A DNA stretch of 64,000 nucleotides from CAVYHJ01 sp963768165 [NCBI: uncultured bacterium] (lineage in GTDB: Bacteria; UBP4; UBA4092). Of the stretch, positions 44,388-53,780 are shown one piece after another. The stretch lies in assembly GCA_963768165.1 (NCBI GenBank), contig CAVYHJ010000026.1, forward strand, positions 744,001 to 808,000. The letters are read 5' to 3'. Positions within the stretch are counted from its first letter, which is position 1. Every line of letters starts with the position of its first letter. The notes beneath the pieces were generated by a model that saw only the letters and a program-made list of their open reading frames with translations, was not told the origin of the DNA and did no database searches. The translations under genes and the position numbers were made by a program.

Positions 44388-45467
44388 GTGCCGAAATTCA
44401 TATTACGTTCTTCCTTTGTCCCGACCGGTGATCAACCCCAAGCGATTCGGACATTAACCGAATGTATCACAAAGGAAAATCGTTATCAAACACTCCTGGG
44501 GGTCACGGGTTCAGGGAAAACGTTTACGGTCGCCAACGTCATCCAGCAGATACAACGCCCCACCCTGGTCATCGCCCATAATAAAACATTGGCGGCACAA
44601 CTCTATCAAGAATTCAAGGAATTTTTCCCGGAGAACTCTGTCGAATATTTTGTCAGTTATTATGATTATTACCAACCGGAGGCTTATATTGCCCATTCGG
44701 ACACCTATATAGAAAAAGATTCTTCCATCAATGATGAAATAGACAAATTACGCCACCGCGCCACTATGTCCATGTTAACCCGCCGGGATTCCATTGTAGT
44801 CTCCAGCGTTTCCTGTATCTATGGATTAGGATCACCGGAAGTCTATCACGGGATGGTGGTCCATTTAAAACAGGGAGAACTGGTAAACCGGGATGACATT
44901 TTGAGAAAGCTGGTGGATATTCTGTATGAACGCAATCAAGCGGATTTCTCACGCGGGAAATTCCGGGTGCATGGAGATGTCCTGGAAATATTCCCGGCAT
45001 ATGATGATCTGGCGTTACGGATAGAGTTCTTTGGCGATGAGATAGAAAAAATTACCCAGATTGACCCCATCCGGGGTACGCCAGAAAATGAATTTGACCA
45101 AATCACCATTTTTCCCGCCAAACATTGGGTCACTCCGGCTTTGCAATTAAAAGTCGCCATTGAAAATATCCGCCAGGAATTGCAGGAGCGGGTGGAATGG
45201 TTTAAGCGGGAAAACAAACTGGTGGAAGCACAACGCCTGGAACAACGTACAAATTTTGATATTGAAATGATGCTGGAGCTGGGGTATTGTTCCGGGATTG
45301 AGAATTATTCAAGACATTTGAGCGATCGCGCACCCGGCTCTTCCCCGGAGACATTAATTGACTATTTACCGTCCGATACGCTGGTGGTGATTGATGAATC
45401 GCATGTTACCGTTCCGCAAATACACGGGATGTGGGGGGGAACCGATCACGGAAAGAAAGTTTGGTAA
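44388..45467 (+). CDS. uvrB: UvrB, N-terminal part (frameshifted gene)
   Basis: Excinuclease ABC subunit B, the helicase-like damage verifier of nucleotide excision repair. From a GTG start, residues 1-347 match Uvr[12 protein letters not shown], Walker [11 protein letters not shown] (38-47), NKTLAAQLY, the damage-probing beta-hairpin [11 protein letters not shown], and motif [18 protein letters not shown]. The frame then runs into a stop at 45465-45467, while the correct continuation, [20 protein letters not shown], is in the next frame from 45431. A run of seven G (45433-45439) marks the junction; eight G would restore a continuous reading frame. This could be a true deletion, slippage-prone phase variation, or an assembly/sequencing error in a homopolymer. 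Confidence 0.93.
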   Translation: MPKFILRSSFVPTGDQPQAIRTLTECITKENRYQTLLGVTGSGKTFTVANVIQQIQRPTLVIAHNKTLAAQLYQEFKEFFPENSVEYFVSYYDYYQPEAYIAHSDTYIEKDSSINDEIDKLRHRATMSMLTRRDSIVVSSVSCIYGLGSPEVYHGMVVHLKQGELVNRDDILRKLVDILYERNQADFSRGKFRVHGDVLEIFPAYDDLALRIEFFGDEIEKITQIDPIRGTPENEFDQITIFPAKHWVTPALQLKVAIENIRQELQERVEWFKRENKLVEAQRLEQRTNFDIEMMLELGYCSGIENYSRHLSDRAPGSSPETLIDYLPSDTLVVIDESHVTVPQIHGMWGGTDHGKKVW

Positions 45468-46378
45468 ATTATGGTTTTCGTCTGCCGTCTGCATTTGACA
45501 ACCGTCCCCTCACCTTTGATGAGTTCCACGATAAAGCCAACCAATTCTTATTTGTATCCGCGACTCCGGGTGATTGGGAATTGAAAGTATCCGGGGAACA
45601 CGTTGTAGAACAGGTTATTCGTCCAACCGGATTACTGGATCCCAAAGTTGAAGTAAGACCCGTGAAAGGTCAAATTGACGATTTGCTTGCTGAAATACGG
45701 AAACGAACTCAAAAAAATGAGCGTGTACTGGTTACGACATTAACCAAGCGCATGTCGGAAGATTTAACAGAATACCTGGCTCAATTGGGAATTCGCGTCC
45801 GTTATCTTCATTCGGTCATAGAAACGTTGGAACGAGTGGAAATCATCCGGGGATTACGGTTAGGTACGTTTGATGTTCTGGTAGGAGTCAATTTACTCCG
45901 AGAAGGATTGGATTTGCCCGAAGTGTCCCTAGTAGCGATTTTAGATGCTGATAAAGAAGGATTTCTTCGTTCGGAAAGGTCTTTGATACAGACCATTGGC
46001 CGCTGCGCCCGGAATATCAATTCGGAAGCCATATTTTACGCGGATACCATAACCGATTCCATGAAAGCTGCCATTGAAACCACCAACCGACGTAGAACGT
46101 TGCAAATGAAATACAATGAAGAGCACGGTATCACTCCCCAAACCATCATCCGGAAAATTCAAGAAACCATGTCGGAATTAAAGAGCGAAAAATCAAGAAA
46201 AGCAAGCCAATTGGCGGAAATGGGAGAGTTCCATTCGGACAAGGATGTTTATAAATTAATCGCCGATCTGGAACGAAAAATGCGGAAATCCGCCAAGGAA
46301 CTTGACTTTGAATCGGCGGCAAGTTATCGTGACCAGATGATTGATTTAAAGAATATTCTTATTGGATTAAAGGAATGA
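45431..46378 (+). CDS. uvrB: UvrB, C-terminal part (frameshifted gene)
   Basis: Continuation of UvrB in a shifted frame. It carries [16 protein letters not shown], the helicase C-terminal motifs ([63 protein letters not shown]) and the terminal UVR domain ([18 protein letters not shown]) that binds UvrA or UvrC. All residues needed for function look intact, which argues for a recent lesion, recoding or a sequence error. The nominal GTG start at 45431 lies inside the G run and is not a real initiation site. A GT39-like gene starts 12 bp after the stop. Confidence 0.93.
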   Translation: MGGNRSRKESLVNYGFRLPSAFDNRPLTFDEFHDKANQFLFVSATPGDWELKVSGEHVVEQVIRPTGLLDPKVEVRPVKGQIDDLLAEIRKRTQKNERVLVTTLTKRMSEDLTEYLAQLGIRVRYLHSVIETLERVEIIRGLRLGTFDVLVGVNLLREGLDLPEVSLVAILDADKEGFLRSERSLIQTIGRCARNINSEAIFYADTITDSMKAAIETTNRRRTLQMKYNEEHGITPQTIIRKIQETMSELKSEKSRKASQLAEMGEFHSDKDVYKLIADLERKMRKSAKELDFESAASYRDQMIDLKNILIGLKE

Positions 46379-46390
46379 AGGGCATACTCG

Positions 46391-48094
46391 ATGCGAACCG
46401 GTGAAAGTCCCGTCCCAATTGACAAATCCCAGTCCGGATTATTTCGATCCCGAAATCTCTTAATAATAATTCTTATCATTGCCTCCTCCATGCGGTTTAT
46501 CGGATTGGGTCATAAGAGCTTATGGGTGGATGAAGTCGTTTCTAGTTACATTTCTGCCGGAGAAGATTTAAAACTTGGACCCAACAACTTGTCTTTTATT
46601 TATTGGCAGCGTTATAATGACGTGACTCCTCCATTACGAGAATATATCGCCCATTATTGTTTTAAATTATTTGGTGTAAATGAAGCTTCCTTACGGCTCT
46701 TCCCAGCTATTTTTGGAGTTTTGGGAATTTGGTTGATTTATCTTATTGTCAAGAAATGGTTCGATGTAAAAATTGCCGTAATCGCCGCCTTTTTAATGAC
46801 TTTTTCACCCTTTGATCTATCTCATTCTCAAGATGGCCGCATGTACACGGTTATTATGTTTTGTTCTCTTGCTGGTTTTTATTGCCTTTACAAATCCCTC
46901 TTTTCAGAAAAGAAACGCTTTTATTATTGGATGGGTTTCACGATATGGAATACGTTTAATATCTATTTGAGTTACTTTGGATTTTGGGCATTGATATCAC
47001 AAATTATTATCGCCATGGTCTGGATATTTTGGGACGGTTTTAGGGAAGATAAACCCTGGGTGGCTATTGGGAAAACTATTGGTAAACTAATTGTAAGTCT
47101 TTCCTTCATGCTCAATTTGTATATCCCCTGGTTTTATGCCACGTGGGGATTTATCATGAGAAACATTCATTCTCCCATACCCTACCAATCTCTCTTTACC
47201 ACTGAAAAAGTCAGTTATATTCTCGCGAGAGATTATGTTTATTACTTAAAACCGGACTGGCATTTTATAAAAAGCCTGCTTATTGATTTCGGTCTACCGG
47301 GATATGGAATGTATTTATATTTAATTTTCTTTTTCATGGGAGTTTATACGGCATGGCAATTCCATAAAAAAATAGTGGTTGGATTGATGTTATGGTTAAT
47401 TGTCCCTTTGCTCATAGCTTTTGCGCCACCAGCTAAAGTACTATTTTTTAATCGCTACATTTCGTTCATGTTGCCAGTCTATTTGATATTGATTGCTGTC
47501 GGAATCTGGACATTCGCAGAATCCCTTTGGCACTATGTAGAGAAAATTAGTCCCTCATTTAAAGCTTCGGTTATTTGCTTTTGTATTCTTATTGTATGTT
47601 TTTTCCTAAATCTAATTCCGATTATGGAATATTACAGATATGAAAAACAAAATTGGCGAGATGCTGTAAATTACATGCTTCCTCAACTCAAACTTGGGGA
47701 TATTATCGTCGCAGGTCCCTATAATGCCTTATGGTGCGTTCTTTACTATGCCCAACAAAACGGTGCCGACCCTAATCCCATTGCCAAGAGTAAACTTGGC
47801 GGAGATTGGTCATTGGTGTACTTGCATGGAAAAACTTTTGCCATGGGTGAAAGATTAAGTCAAATCGAAGAGTTGGAGAATTTATGCGCTAAATTTCCGC
47901 GCATATGGTACGTTTCCGCCTATTACCGCACTTATCAATACCGACCAAGAGCATATTATGATTTTATTGAATCCCAATTCCCAACTGTTAAGCAATTCCC
48001 TGCCAAGGACGCAGACGACACGGTTTATGTCTTCTTCCATGAAGACCCGGGTGTCAAGCCTGACCCAACTATAATTTGGCCAACCAAAAAGTAA
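46391..48094 (+). CDS. GT39/ArnT-like membrane glycosyltransferase
   Basis: 567 residues with about eleven hydrophobic helices. The first outer loop carries the acidic motif SLWVDEVVSSY and the second FSPFDLSHSQDGRMYTVIMF, as in GT-C enzymes of the GT39/PMT-like superfamily that take sugar from a polyprenyl-phosphate donor. A periplasmic C-terminal part follows (YKQNW-like start near 415, VYLHGKTFAMGERLSQI). It starts 12 bp after uvrB, probably by chance of arrangement rather than shared function. Substrate unknown; it may use the same lipid-linked sugars as the PAP2-GT39 operon. Confidence 0.82.
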   Translation: MRTGESPVPIDKSQSGLFRSRNLLIIILIIASSMRFIGLGHKSLWVDEVVSSYISAGEDLKLGPNNLSFIYWQRYNDVTPPLREYIAHYCFKLFGVNEASLRLFPAIFGVLGIWLIYLIVKKWFDVKIAVIAAFLMTFSPFDLSHSQDGRMYTVIMFCSLAGFYCLYKSLFSEKKRFYYWMGFTIWNTFNIYLSYFGFWALISQIIIAMVWIFWDGFREDKPWVAIGKTIGKLIVSLSFMLNLYIPWFYATWGFIMRNIHSPIPYQSLFTTEKVSYILARDYVYYLKPDWHFIKSLLIDFGLPGYGMYLYLIFFFMGVYTAWQFHKKIVVGLMLWLIVPLLIAFAPPAKVLFFNRYISFMLPVYLILIAVGIWTFAESLWHYVEKISPSFKASVICFCILIVCFFLNLIPIMEYYRYEKQNWRDAVNYMLPQLKLGDIIVAGPYNALWCVLYYAQQNGADPNPIAKSKLGGDWSLVYLHGKTFAMGERLSQIEELENLCAKFPRIWYVSAYYRTYQYRPRAYYDFIESQFPTVKQFPAKDADDTVYVFFHEDPGVKPDPTIIWPTKK

Positions 48095-48157
48095 TTTTTT
48101 TCGATTTTAAGACTCAGGTACTTTTTCTAGATGTCTTTCTACTCTTATACAGATGGT

Positions 48158-49306
48158 TTAATTGATTTGTCTCCCTTTTTTCAGAATTTTTTCTACGACT
48201 TGTTGAATGAGAAAGGAGGCGTTTTCCATGGATTCCCGTAGGGACATGGAACGAGATTGAATACTTTGCATATAGGTGATTCCGTAGCGATGCAGTAGAT
48301 GAGCATTTTCTCCCAGAGAACCAGCAATGGCAATTACTGGAATTCCATATTTTTTTGCCCGGAGGGCTACGGCTATGGGGGCTTTTCCATGAGCCGATTG
48401 TTTATCCAGTTTCCCTTCTCCCGTAATCACCAAATCCGCCTGACACAAGTATTTGTCAAAATTCAACGTCTCCAAAACAAGGTCGGCGCCCGATTGAATT
48501 TCTGCTCCACAAAACACCATCAAACCCGCGGCCAATCCTCCCGCCGCGCCGGAACCCGGTATTTTTGAGATATTCCTCTTTAAATCTCTTTTAACTACGT
48601 TAGCTAGATTATTAATTCCCGATTCCAAAATGGGCATCATGGAGAATGTAGCGCCTTTTTGCCGGGCGAAAATGGCAACCGTTCCCTTGGAACCGAGCAA
48701 TGGATTTTGCACATCGCAGGCAACTCTAATTTTCGTTTTTCGAAGACAAGAATCCAGAGAAGACATATCAATGTAATAAAGACTGTTTAATGCTTCGCCA
48801 CCCCACCCGATACATTTTCCGTTCTTATCCAAAAATTTTACACCTAACGCCATCGCCATCCCGACTCCTCCATCCACGGTAGCACTTCCCCCTACTCCAA
48901 TGATAATTTCTTTCACTCCAAAATTTAAAGCCGTTCGAATCAATTCTCCTGTCCCATAGGTAGTCGTTATAAAAGGATTTCTTTGGGAGAGAGGGATTAA
49001 ATGCAGTCCGGAAGATTCGGCCATTTCGATAAACGCAAGTTTTCTTTTTTCAAGTATTCCCCACCGTGCGTTTACACGATTGCCTAAAGGACCGGTTACC
49101 CATGTTTTCTTAATTTTTCCTCCTTGTTTGGAAATTAGGACATCAAGAGTTCCATTACCGCCATCAGCCACAGGCAATTCGATAACATTGACATTCTTCC
49201 AAACATGACGAATTCCTCGATGAACGGCTTTTGCAACCAGTTTCGCAGATAATGATTCCTTAAATGCATTTGGAGAAATAAGAATTGTAATTCCTTTTTC
49301 CATCAA
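48158..49306 (-). CDS. garK: Glycerate kinase (GarK/GlxK family)
   Basis: 382 residues. Characteristic blocks: ISPNAFKESLSAKLVAKAVHRG, LPVADGGNGTLDVL, GLHLIPLSQRNPFITTTYGTGELI, IIGVGGSATVDGGVGMAMALG, PGSGAAGGLAAGL and DLVITGEGKLDKQSAHGKAP, typical of the type I glycerate kinase that makes 2-phosphoglycerate from glycerate in sugar-acid and glyoxylate metabolism. It stands alone on the minus strand, converging with the GT39-like gene, and an IS1-type element lies upstream. garK and glxK cannot be told apart from sequence alone. Confidence 0.93.
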   Translation of the reverse strand: MMEKGITILISPNAFKESLSAKLVAKAVHRGIRHVWKNVNVIELPVADGGNGTLDVLISKQGGKIKKTWVTGPLGNRVNARWGILEKRKLAFIEMAESSGLHLIPLSQRNPFITTTYGTGELIRTALNFGVKEIIIGVGGSATVDGGVGMAMALGVKFLDKNGKCIGWGGEALNSLYYIDMSSLDSCLRKTKIRVACDVQNPLLGSKGTVAIFARQKGATFSMMPILESGINNLANVVKRDLKRNISKIPGSGAAGGLAAGLMVFCGAEIQSGADLVLETLNFDKYLCQADLVITGEGKLDKQSAHGKAPIAVALRAKKYGIPVIAIAGSLGENAHLLHRYGITYMQSIQSRSMSLRESMENASFLIQQVVEKILKKGRQIN

Positions 49307-49342
49307 TAAGAATTATCCCGTTTGAGTAATACTCTGTCAATA

Positions 49343-50386
49343 GGTAATGTCTTAATTCTGTGTTGCTAAAATTTCGCTCCAGTCCAAAACCTTACTTTGA
49401 ATCCCTGCTTTGATTGCGGGTGTAGTCTTTAAATTTCCATGAATACGCATGAAATTATAATGTACGAGATAAATCGCAAGCATGGATACCAGATTATCTA
49501 ATTTCTTACTAAAAGCGATTGTAAGGCGTCCTAAGCGTTTTAACTGCATACGCATAGTCAGGTTATGTCGTTCTACATCGGATGTTGATATTTTATCAAT
49601 GTCAGGATTACCTGTTACGGTATCTAAATGCACCCCCGTTATTTCAGGGGGTGCATACTTCCTTTTCGCTTCTACTACTCTTTCATCCTTACCATATTCT
49701 TTAACCAATTGGGCGAAGTCTACATTCGCTCCAAAGGCTTCTTCTACTGCGCTCAGATAAGGTTTAAATCCATCTGTGGTCAACTGTATCCTATTTGCCA
49801 ACCGCGTCTTTAAATCCCATATAAATTGATGAGTAGTAATTTCGTTTCGTTTTCCTACAAGGAATGTTGGGATTAATTTGCTATTAGCATCCAGAGCTAT
49901 GTAGATATACTGGTCTCCAAATTCTACGTCTCTTTTTTCAGAGTAAGGTAGATTATCTTGTTTAGTGTGTACAAAACTCCAAATTTCGTCAATCTCCATA
50001 GTTTTGCAAGGCAATTTTACCATTGCCTTATTTAAATAACTTCCACAGCGTTTTCCTGCAATTTCAATCAATCGCAATATGGTATTTTTGTCTACGTTGG
50101 TTAGTCTGGATACTGAGCGTATACTCATTCCCTCAACCAACATATTTAATATCATATTCTGTTTTCCTACAGGAAGATACATTTCCTTGATACGTCTATC
50201 CTGATTGAAAGAAAATGATTTTTTACAGTCATGGCAGTAATAACGATGGATTTTCTTTACTCCATAATAACCAAAGGATTTTGTTCTTTGGTGTTTACAT
50301 TTTGGGCATGTCATGTGTTGAACCTTTCCGCTCAACACGTGATATAATGGAGTAAGACTTTCGAGTCTGTGCCTATCACATTATCC
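49343..50386 (-). mobile_element. IS1-type insertion sequence with approximate terminal repeats
   Basis: A single-frame IS1-family transposase is flanked by GGTAATGTCTTAATTCTGTG (49343-49362) and, inverted, by a right end reading GGATAATGTGATAGGCACAG (complement of 50367-50386). The two share most positions in an imperfect alignment. I see no target-site duplication, so the boundaries are tentative. Confidence 0.55.
49352..50314 (-). CDS. IS1-family transposase (single-frame type)
   Basis: 320 residues from the ATG at 50314, preferred over the GTG at 50338 because AAAGG lies about 9 nt before it. N-terminal zinc ribbon (CPKCKHQRTKSFG then YYCHDC), a helix-turn-helix segment (EGMSIRSVSRLTNVDKNTILRLI), then the IS1 catalytic part with MEIDEIWSFV, LTTDGFKPYL and VERHNLTMRMQLKRLGR. 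It is one continuous frame, unlike classical IS1 InsA/InsB, as seen in the ISMhu11-like group. The frame is intact, so the element may be active. Confidence 0.88.
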   Translation of the reverse strand: MTCPKCKHQRTKSFGYYGVKKIHRYYCHDCKKSFSFNQDRRIKEMYLPVGKQNMILNMLVEGMSIRSVSRLTNVDKNTILRLIEIAGKRCGSYLNKAMVKLPCKTMEIDEIWSFVHTKQDNLPYSEKRDVEFGDQYIYIALDANSKLIPTFLVGKRNEITTHQFIWDLKTRLANRIQLTTDGFKPYLSAVEEAFGANVDFAQLVKEYGKDERVVEAKRKYAPPEITGVHLDTVTGNPDIDKISTSDVERHNLTMRMQLKRLGRLTIAFSKKLDNLVSMLAIYLVHYNFMRIHGNLKTTPAIKAGIQSKVLDWSEILATQN

Positions 50387-50398
50387 TGTGCTGAGCAC

Positions 50399-50436
50399 GC
50401 CTTGAGGTGACGCCAATCACTTCAAGGCTTTTTATT
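50399..50436 (+). terminator. Strong terminator-like hairpin
   Basis: GCCTTGAGGTGA (50399-50410) and TCACTTCAAGGC (50417-50428) form a 12-bp stem with one G-T pair and a 6-nt loop, followed on the plus strand by TTTTTATTTTA. It points towards the ribbon-helix-helix gene's 3' end and may block read-through from the IS side. A palindrome GTGCTCAGCAC-type sequence lies next to it. Confidence 0.7.
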
Positions 50437-50607
50437 TTATTTAGTTTTGGTTGACTTCCTAGAGTCAATTTCTTTTTTAATCAAGTGAATAATTTCTTCG
50501 TTCAAACTACGTGTATCCTCGTCTGCTAATTGCTTTAATTCATTCCATAAATATTCTGGACACCGTATATTTGACGTCACTTCTTTGTTTTTCTTGTTTT
50601 TAATCAT
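50437..50607 (-). CDS. Small ribbon-helix-helix (Arc/CopG-like) DNA-binding protein
   Basis: 56 residues beginning MIKNKKNKEVTSNIRCPEY and ending KKEIDSRKSTKTK. The core IRCPEYLWNELKQLA followed by SLNEEIIHLIKKEID has the beta strand, helix, turn, helix pattern of Arc/CopG-type repressors (about residues 14-48). A consensus promoter (-35 TTGACA at 50636-50641, 16-bp spacer, -10 TATAAT at 50614-50619) puts the predicted transcription start at or within a base or two of the ATG, so the mRNA is probably leaderless; no ribosome binding site exists. It may be a plasmid- or IS-derived regulator or the antitoxin half of a lost toxin-antitoxin pair. It sits between an IS1-type element and an unknown three-gene operon. 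Confidence 0.75.
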   Translation of the reverse strand: MIKNKKNKEVTSNIRCPEYLWNELKQLADEDTRSLNEEIIHLIKKEIDSRKSTKTK

Positions 50608-50613
50608 AATACT

Positions 50614-50641
50614 ATTATAGCACTATTTTAGCAAATGTCAA
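50614..50641 (-). promoter_or_regulatory. Consensus promoter of the ribbon-helix-helix gene
   Basis: TTGACA, 16 bp, TATAAT, then six bases to the ATG. Both hexamers are perfect matches to the sigma-70 consensus. Confidence 0.8.
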
Positions 50642-50688
50642 GTTTTTCTTTTCAATTCGATTTAATAGATGGTATCTTTAAGATATAT

Positions 50689-51171
50689 TCAAGAATTATT
50701 AGATGAGGGATGTAATACAATCCTATAAATGGGAGGGTCACTAAAAAGAAACATAAAAAGAACCTTAGTGTCTTTAGCTCCCCTTATTTCTGAATGAGCA
50801 TTATTCCAAGAACGTGGACAATATATGACAGATTGCCTTGATATTTCTTCAAACATTTTACTTTCCTCATGTATTCTGCCAACATTCATTTCAATCACCC
50901 CAAATGCTGTATGTCGGTCTTCTCTTTTGAGTCTATTTCTGGTTATAACCGGATTATTATTTACTTCTGAATGTTGTGCCCAATCACCCGATATATTAGG
51001 ATCGTCTGGGTGTCTAGGATTCTTACTTTTCCCATTAAACACAGCTTCCGTAACTTCCTCGCCATCAATATCTTCCCTCTTTACCCACCTAAAAAATGTA
51101 TCATTAGGCAATAATTGTTCTTGAGGTGTTCTTTTTGGTGTTTCTATAGTATCAGGTTTCTTAAATCCCAT
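50689..51171 (-). CDS. Unrecognised protein, third gene of accessory operon
   Basis: 160 residues, soluble, AT-rich. The N-terminus is charged and proline-containing (KPDTIETPKRTPQEQ). The segment DTFFRWVKREDIDGEEVTEAVFNGK and the later SVIYCPRSWNNAHSEIRG are the only striking parts. I do not recognise the family with confidence; I have an impression of small proteins with an R-x-V…S-x-A-F core that occur beside proteins with a NWDxDG motif, as here. It overlaps the previous gene by 28 bp, so the two are translationally coupled and probably act together. Confidence 0.6.
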   Translation of the reverse strand: MGFKKPDTIETPKRTPQEQLLPNDTFFRWVKREDIDGEEVTEAVFNGKSKNPRHPDDPNISGDWAQHSEVNNNPVITRNRLKREDRHTAFGVIEMNVGRIHEESKMFEEISRQSVIYCPRSWNNAHSEIRGAKDTKVLFMFLFSDPPIYRIVLHPSSNNS

Positions 51172-51761
51172 AATACTTTTTCATAATCACATTTATTTCC
51201 GAGAGTAAATTTTTTATCAGCTACATAATGCTCATTATCCATACCATATAAATCACCATCTACGCCATTAATTGGTTTATCATAAATCAACATTAATAAT
51301 TTATATTCACTATTTTTCCATACAAACAAAATGTTCCCATCACTTGTAGGTTGAATTTTAGGAGCATACATTTTTATACCCCTACCATTGTCCCAAATAT
51401 CTATGAAAATATTTTTAAGAAAATTAATACCCTTGATATATGTTTGACGATTAATGGGATTTGAGCCATCTTCATCCCAGTTCTGTTTTAAATATAAAAT
51501 ATTGAGAGATTTTTCTATTGTTGCTCTTAATTCTGGAAATATACGTGGTATCTCTATAATTAATTTACCACTAGAATCACATATTTGAATTAACTCAGTT
51601 TCATGGTCTATTATTATTTCTGTTTCACAAGGCGTATCTTTAATTTTTCTCCCCGGATATTTCATTTGTAAAGATTTTGGAATATGAAACAGCCATAAAC
51701 AGTCATTAACCTTTTTTTCGGGATTATGAAATGAAACTAAATGTCCTAATGTTAATTCCAT
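51144..51761 (-). CDS. Unrecognised protein with NWDEDG motif, second gene of accessory operon
   Basis: 205 residues, soluble. The middle contains LKQNWDEDGSNPINRQTYIKG…FLKNIFIDIW, resembling a W-D-G-Y-G-A-x-P-I type motif found in many uncharacterised proteins of accessory regions; then TSDGNILFVWKNSEYKLLMLIY, which reads as strands of a small beta sheet. No catalytic residues can be named. It starts 3 bp after the upstream gene's stop and overlaps the downstream gene by 28 bp. The three genes are AT-rich relative to the flanking udk and glycerate kinase genes, a sign of horizontal transfer. Confidence 0.6.
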   Translation of the reverse strand: MELTLGHLVSFHNPEKKVNDCLWLFHIPKSLQMKYPGRKIKDTPCETEIIIDHETELIQICDSSGKLIIEIPRIFPELRATIEKSLNILYLKQNWDEDGSNPINRQTYIKGINFLKNIFIDIWDNGRGIKMYAPKIQPTSDGNILFVWKNSEYKLLMLIYDKPINGVDGDLYGMDNEHYVADKKFTLGNKCDYEKVLWDLRNLIL

Positions 51762-51764
51762 ATA

Positions 51765-52439
51765 TTAGTCCTTATCTTTTTCATAATCTATAAACTTTAT
51801 ATTTTCCATTGATTTTTTGATTATATTAGCTTGCCTTTGAGCTTCCTCGATTTGTTTTTTTAATTTATCAAGGTCGTCATTATCTAGAGCAAGATAAATT
51901 TCATTATGTTCATCTTCGGTGACATGATAATGAATCATTAACGAATATGTTATTAATGCAGAATCAATAGAATTGTTTGGCGAATCTTTAAAAACAGGCC
52001 TAACATCTGTAAATATATCTGAATGTGTGAGTATTTTCTCGAATGATGTTCTCAAATTATGAGATTTAGATATTTTTCCTATCGAATCGTTAAGTTGAAG
52101 TAATCTTTCGAGATATTTTTTAAACTCATTCCACTCAATTTTCTCTTTTTTAAATTCTTTGTCTTCTTTTAATAAATCACAAATATCGTTAACTAATTCA
52201 TGAATATTTTTTTCTGCTCTCTCTTTTAATCCATAAAGACTAACTACCACTTTCATTATTTCATTAGCTTGTTTTTTTGAAACAATTTTCCCTCTTACAA
52301 TATTGTCCGAAATATTAGTAAAAGATGATGCAAGGGAACTATCTCCTATTTTTGAAATTAAAGACTCCCTTTCATTGGTAGATAATTTAATAAGAATCGA
52401 AAATCCATCCATTAATTCTTTTGGTATTTGAAGGCTCAT
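51765..52439 (-). CDS. Unrecognised helical protein, first gene of accessory operon
   Basis: 224 residues, strongly helical and charged, with likely coiled-coil segments at about 85-120 (KNIHELVNDICDLLKEDKEF) and 185-215 (DDLDKLKKQIEEAQRQANIIKK). A region with HSDIFTDVRPVF and ITYSLMIHYHVTEDEHNEIYLALD resembles bacterial proteins that read a target domain followed by a helical hairpin, but I cannot name a family. AAAGGA lies 9 nt before the ATG. It leads a three-gene operon of unknown function. Confidence 0.6.
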   Translation of the reverse strand: MSLQIPKELMDGFSILIKLSTNERESLISKIGDSSLASSFTNISDNIVRGKIVSKKQANEIMKVVVSLYGLKERAEKNIHELVNDICDLLKEDKEFKKEKIEWNEFKKYLERLLQLNDSIGKISKSHNLRTSFEKILTHSDIFTDVRPVFKDSPNNSIDSALITYSLMIHYHVTEDEHNEIYLALDNDDLDKLKKQIEEAQRQANIIKKSMENIKFIDYEKDKD

Positions 52440-52747
52440 ATCGTATATCCTTTTTCGGTCTAAATCCTAATCTAGCATATTATACTTTGTCAAGTCTGGG
52501 TTTGTTTACCTAATTTGTTAACTTAAATTGATATAATAAAACCAATACCGATTCGCTCTTTGCTAATTATAGCACAACAGATAAGCATTGACTACATTGC
52601 CTGATATGGTAGTCATGGTCAATATGGGATTTAGTATCACACATTTCAGACACTACCTGTCAATAAAATAAATTTTCTTCTTGACTGTTATTTGTTTTAA
52701 CCGTTATACTGCTAAAGATAAATGTTATATCTTAGGCAGGGTATTTT
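52440..52747. other. 308-bp divergent promoter region, udk and accessory operon
   Basis: For udk: -35 TTGACT (52683-52688), 18-bp spacer, -10 TATACT, then GGCAGGG before the ATG. An imperfect inverted repeat (GACTAC…GTAGTC) occurs near 52590-52615. For the accessory operon a TTGACA and a TATAAT occur near 52480-52495 but too close together to be a normal pair. Confidence 0.45.
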
Positions 52748-53449
52748 ATGTTGACATTAGGAATCGCGGGTGGAACGGGATCTGGCAAAACAACGGTCGC
52801 TAAAGCCATCGCCAAACAATTAGGCCAACAAAGCATTAAAATCATTCATCAAGATTCCTATTATCTTGACCAATCGGATGTCCCTTTCGATGTGCGGGTG
52901 AAAACAAATTATGATCATCCCAATGCCATGGACATAATGTTATTGAAAAAACATATTCGCAAACTTCGCGATGGATTCCCCATTGAAAAACCAATTTACG
53001 ATTTCAAGATTCATACTCGTGTCCCAGAAACCGAACATGTTGATCCAGTGGACGTTTTGATTATCGAAGGAATATTTGCTTTGCAGGATCCGGAATTAAG
53101 AGAATTGCTAGATATAAAAATTTATGTGGAAACGGATGCGGATATTCGATTTATCCGGCGGTTAAAGCGTGACATTCTAGAACGCGGACGATCGTTGGAA
53201 TCAGTGATTCAACAGTATAAAGAAATCGTTAGGACAATGCATTTGCAATTCGTAGAACCCAGTAAACAATTTGCCGATATTATTATTCCCGAAGGAGGAT
53301 ATAATAAGGTTGCTATTGATATTTTAGTGAAAACCATTCGTGAATATGTTCGGCAAAAATCAAAAGAAATTGCATCGCATCCTGCTGATTCACACGTGGA
53401 ATCTCCAATAGCCATTCCTGTTGAAACGACAAAAGCAACGGTGTCTTGA
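52748..53449 (+). CDS. udk: Uridine kinase
   Basis: 233 residues. The P-loop is [12 protein letters not shown] near the N-terminus (5-16), followed by the uridine-kinase block [34 protein letters not shown] and [10 protein letters not shown], then the lid region [16 protein letters not shown]. It phosphorylates uridine and cytidine with a nucleotide donor for pyrimidine salvage. The last 20 or so residues beyond the usual end are extra. The gene has its own promoter. Confidence 0.95.
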   Translation: MLTLGIAGGTGSGKTTVAKAIAKQLGQQSIKIIHQDSYYLDQSDVPFDVRVKTNYDHPNAMDIMLLKKHIRKLRDGFPIEKPIYDFKIHTRVPETEHVDPVDVLIIEGIFALQDPELRELLDIKIYVETDADIRFIRRLKRDILERGRSLESVIQQYKEIVRTMHLQFVEPSKQFADIIIPEGGYNKVAIDILVKTIREYVRQKSKEIASHPADSHVESPIAIPVETTKATVS

Positions 53450-53514
53450 CCTGTAATCTGACGCTTGGATACAATTTTCTCTACAAATACTAGTAACTAG
53501 GTTGAAGTGATAAA

Positions 53515-53769
53515 ATGTTAAAAGCGGAACGTATTAAACAAAAAGCAATGATATTAATTCCGGGGTATTCCGTAGAGGGAACATTATCTCTGCCACCTCA
53601 AACCCGGTTATCCGATTATGTCAATACTGCGCGCCAATTTATTGCCGTTATTGATGCGAAAATATTTGAGACAGGCACCGATAAATTCATTCAAGAAACT
53701 CCTTTTGTGGAACTCAACCGGGATTTCATTATCAGTATCGTGCCGATTGAAGAAAAGACTACAAGCTAA
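53515..53769 (+). CDS. Small conserved-looking protein of unknown function
   Basis: 84 residues with no signal peptide or membrane segment: ERIKQKAMILIPGYSVEGTLSLPPQTRLSDYVNTARQFIAVIDAKIFE…VELNRDFIISIVPIEEK. The pattern suggests a small beta barrel; short proteins of this type occur widely in uncultured bacteria and I do not know a function. It follows udk by 65 bp on the same strand and converges with comF. Confidence 0.65.
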   Translation: MLKAERIKQKAMILIPGYSVEGTLSLPPQTRLSDYVNTARQFIAVIDAKIFETGTDKFIQETPFVELNRDFIISIVPIEEKTTS

Positions 53770-53780
53770 CCAGACTTTTA

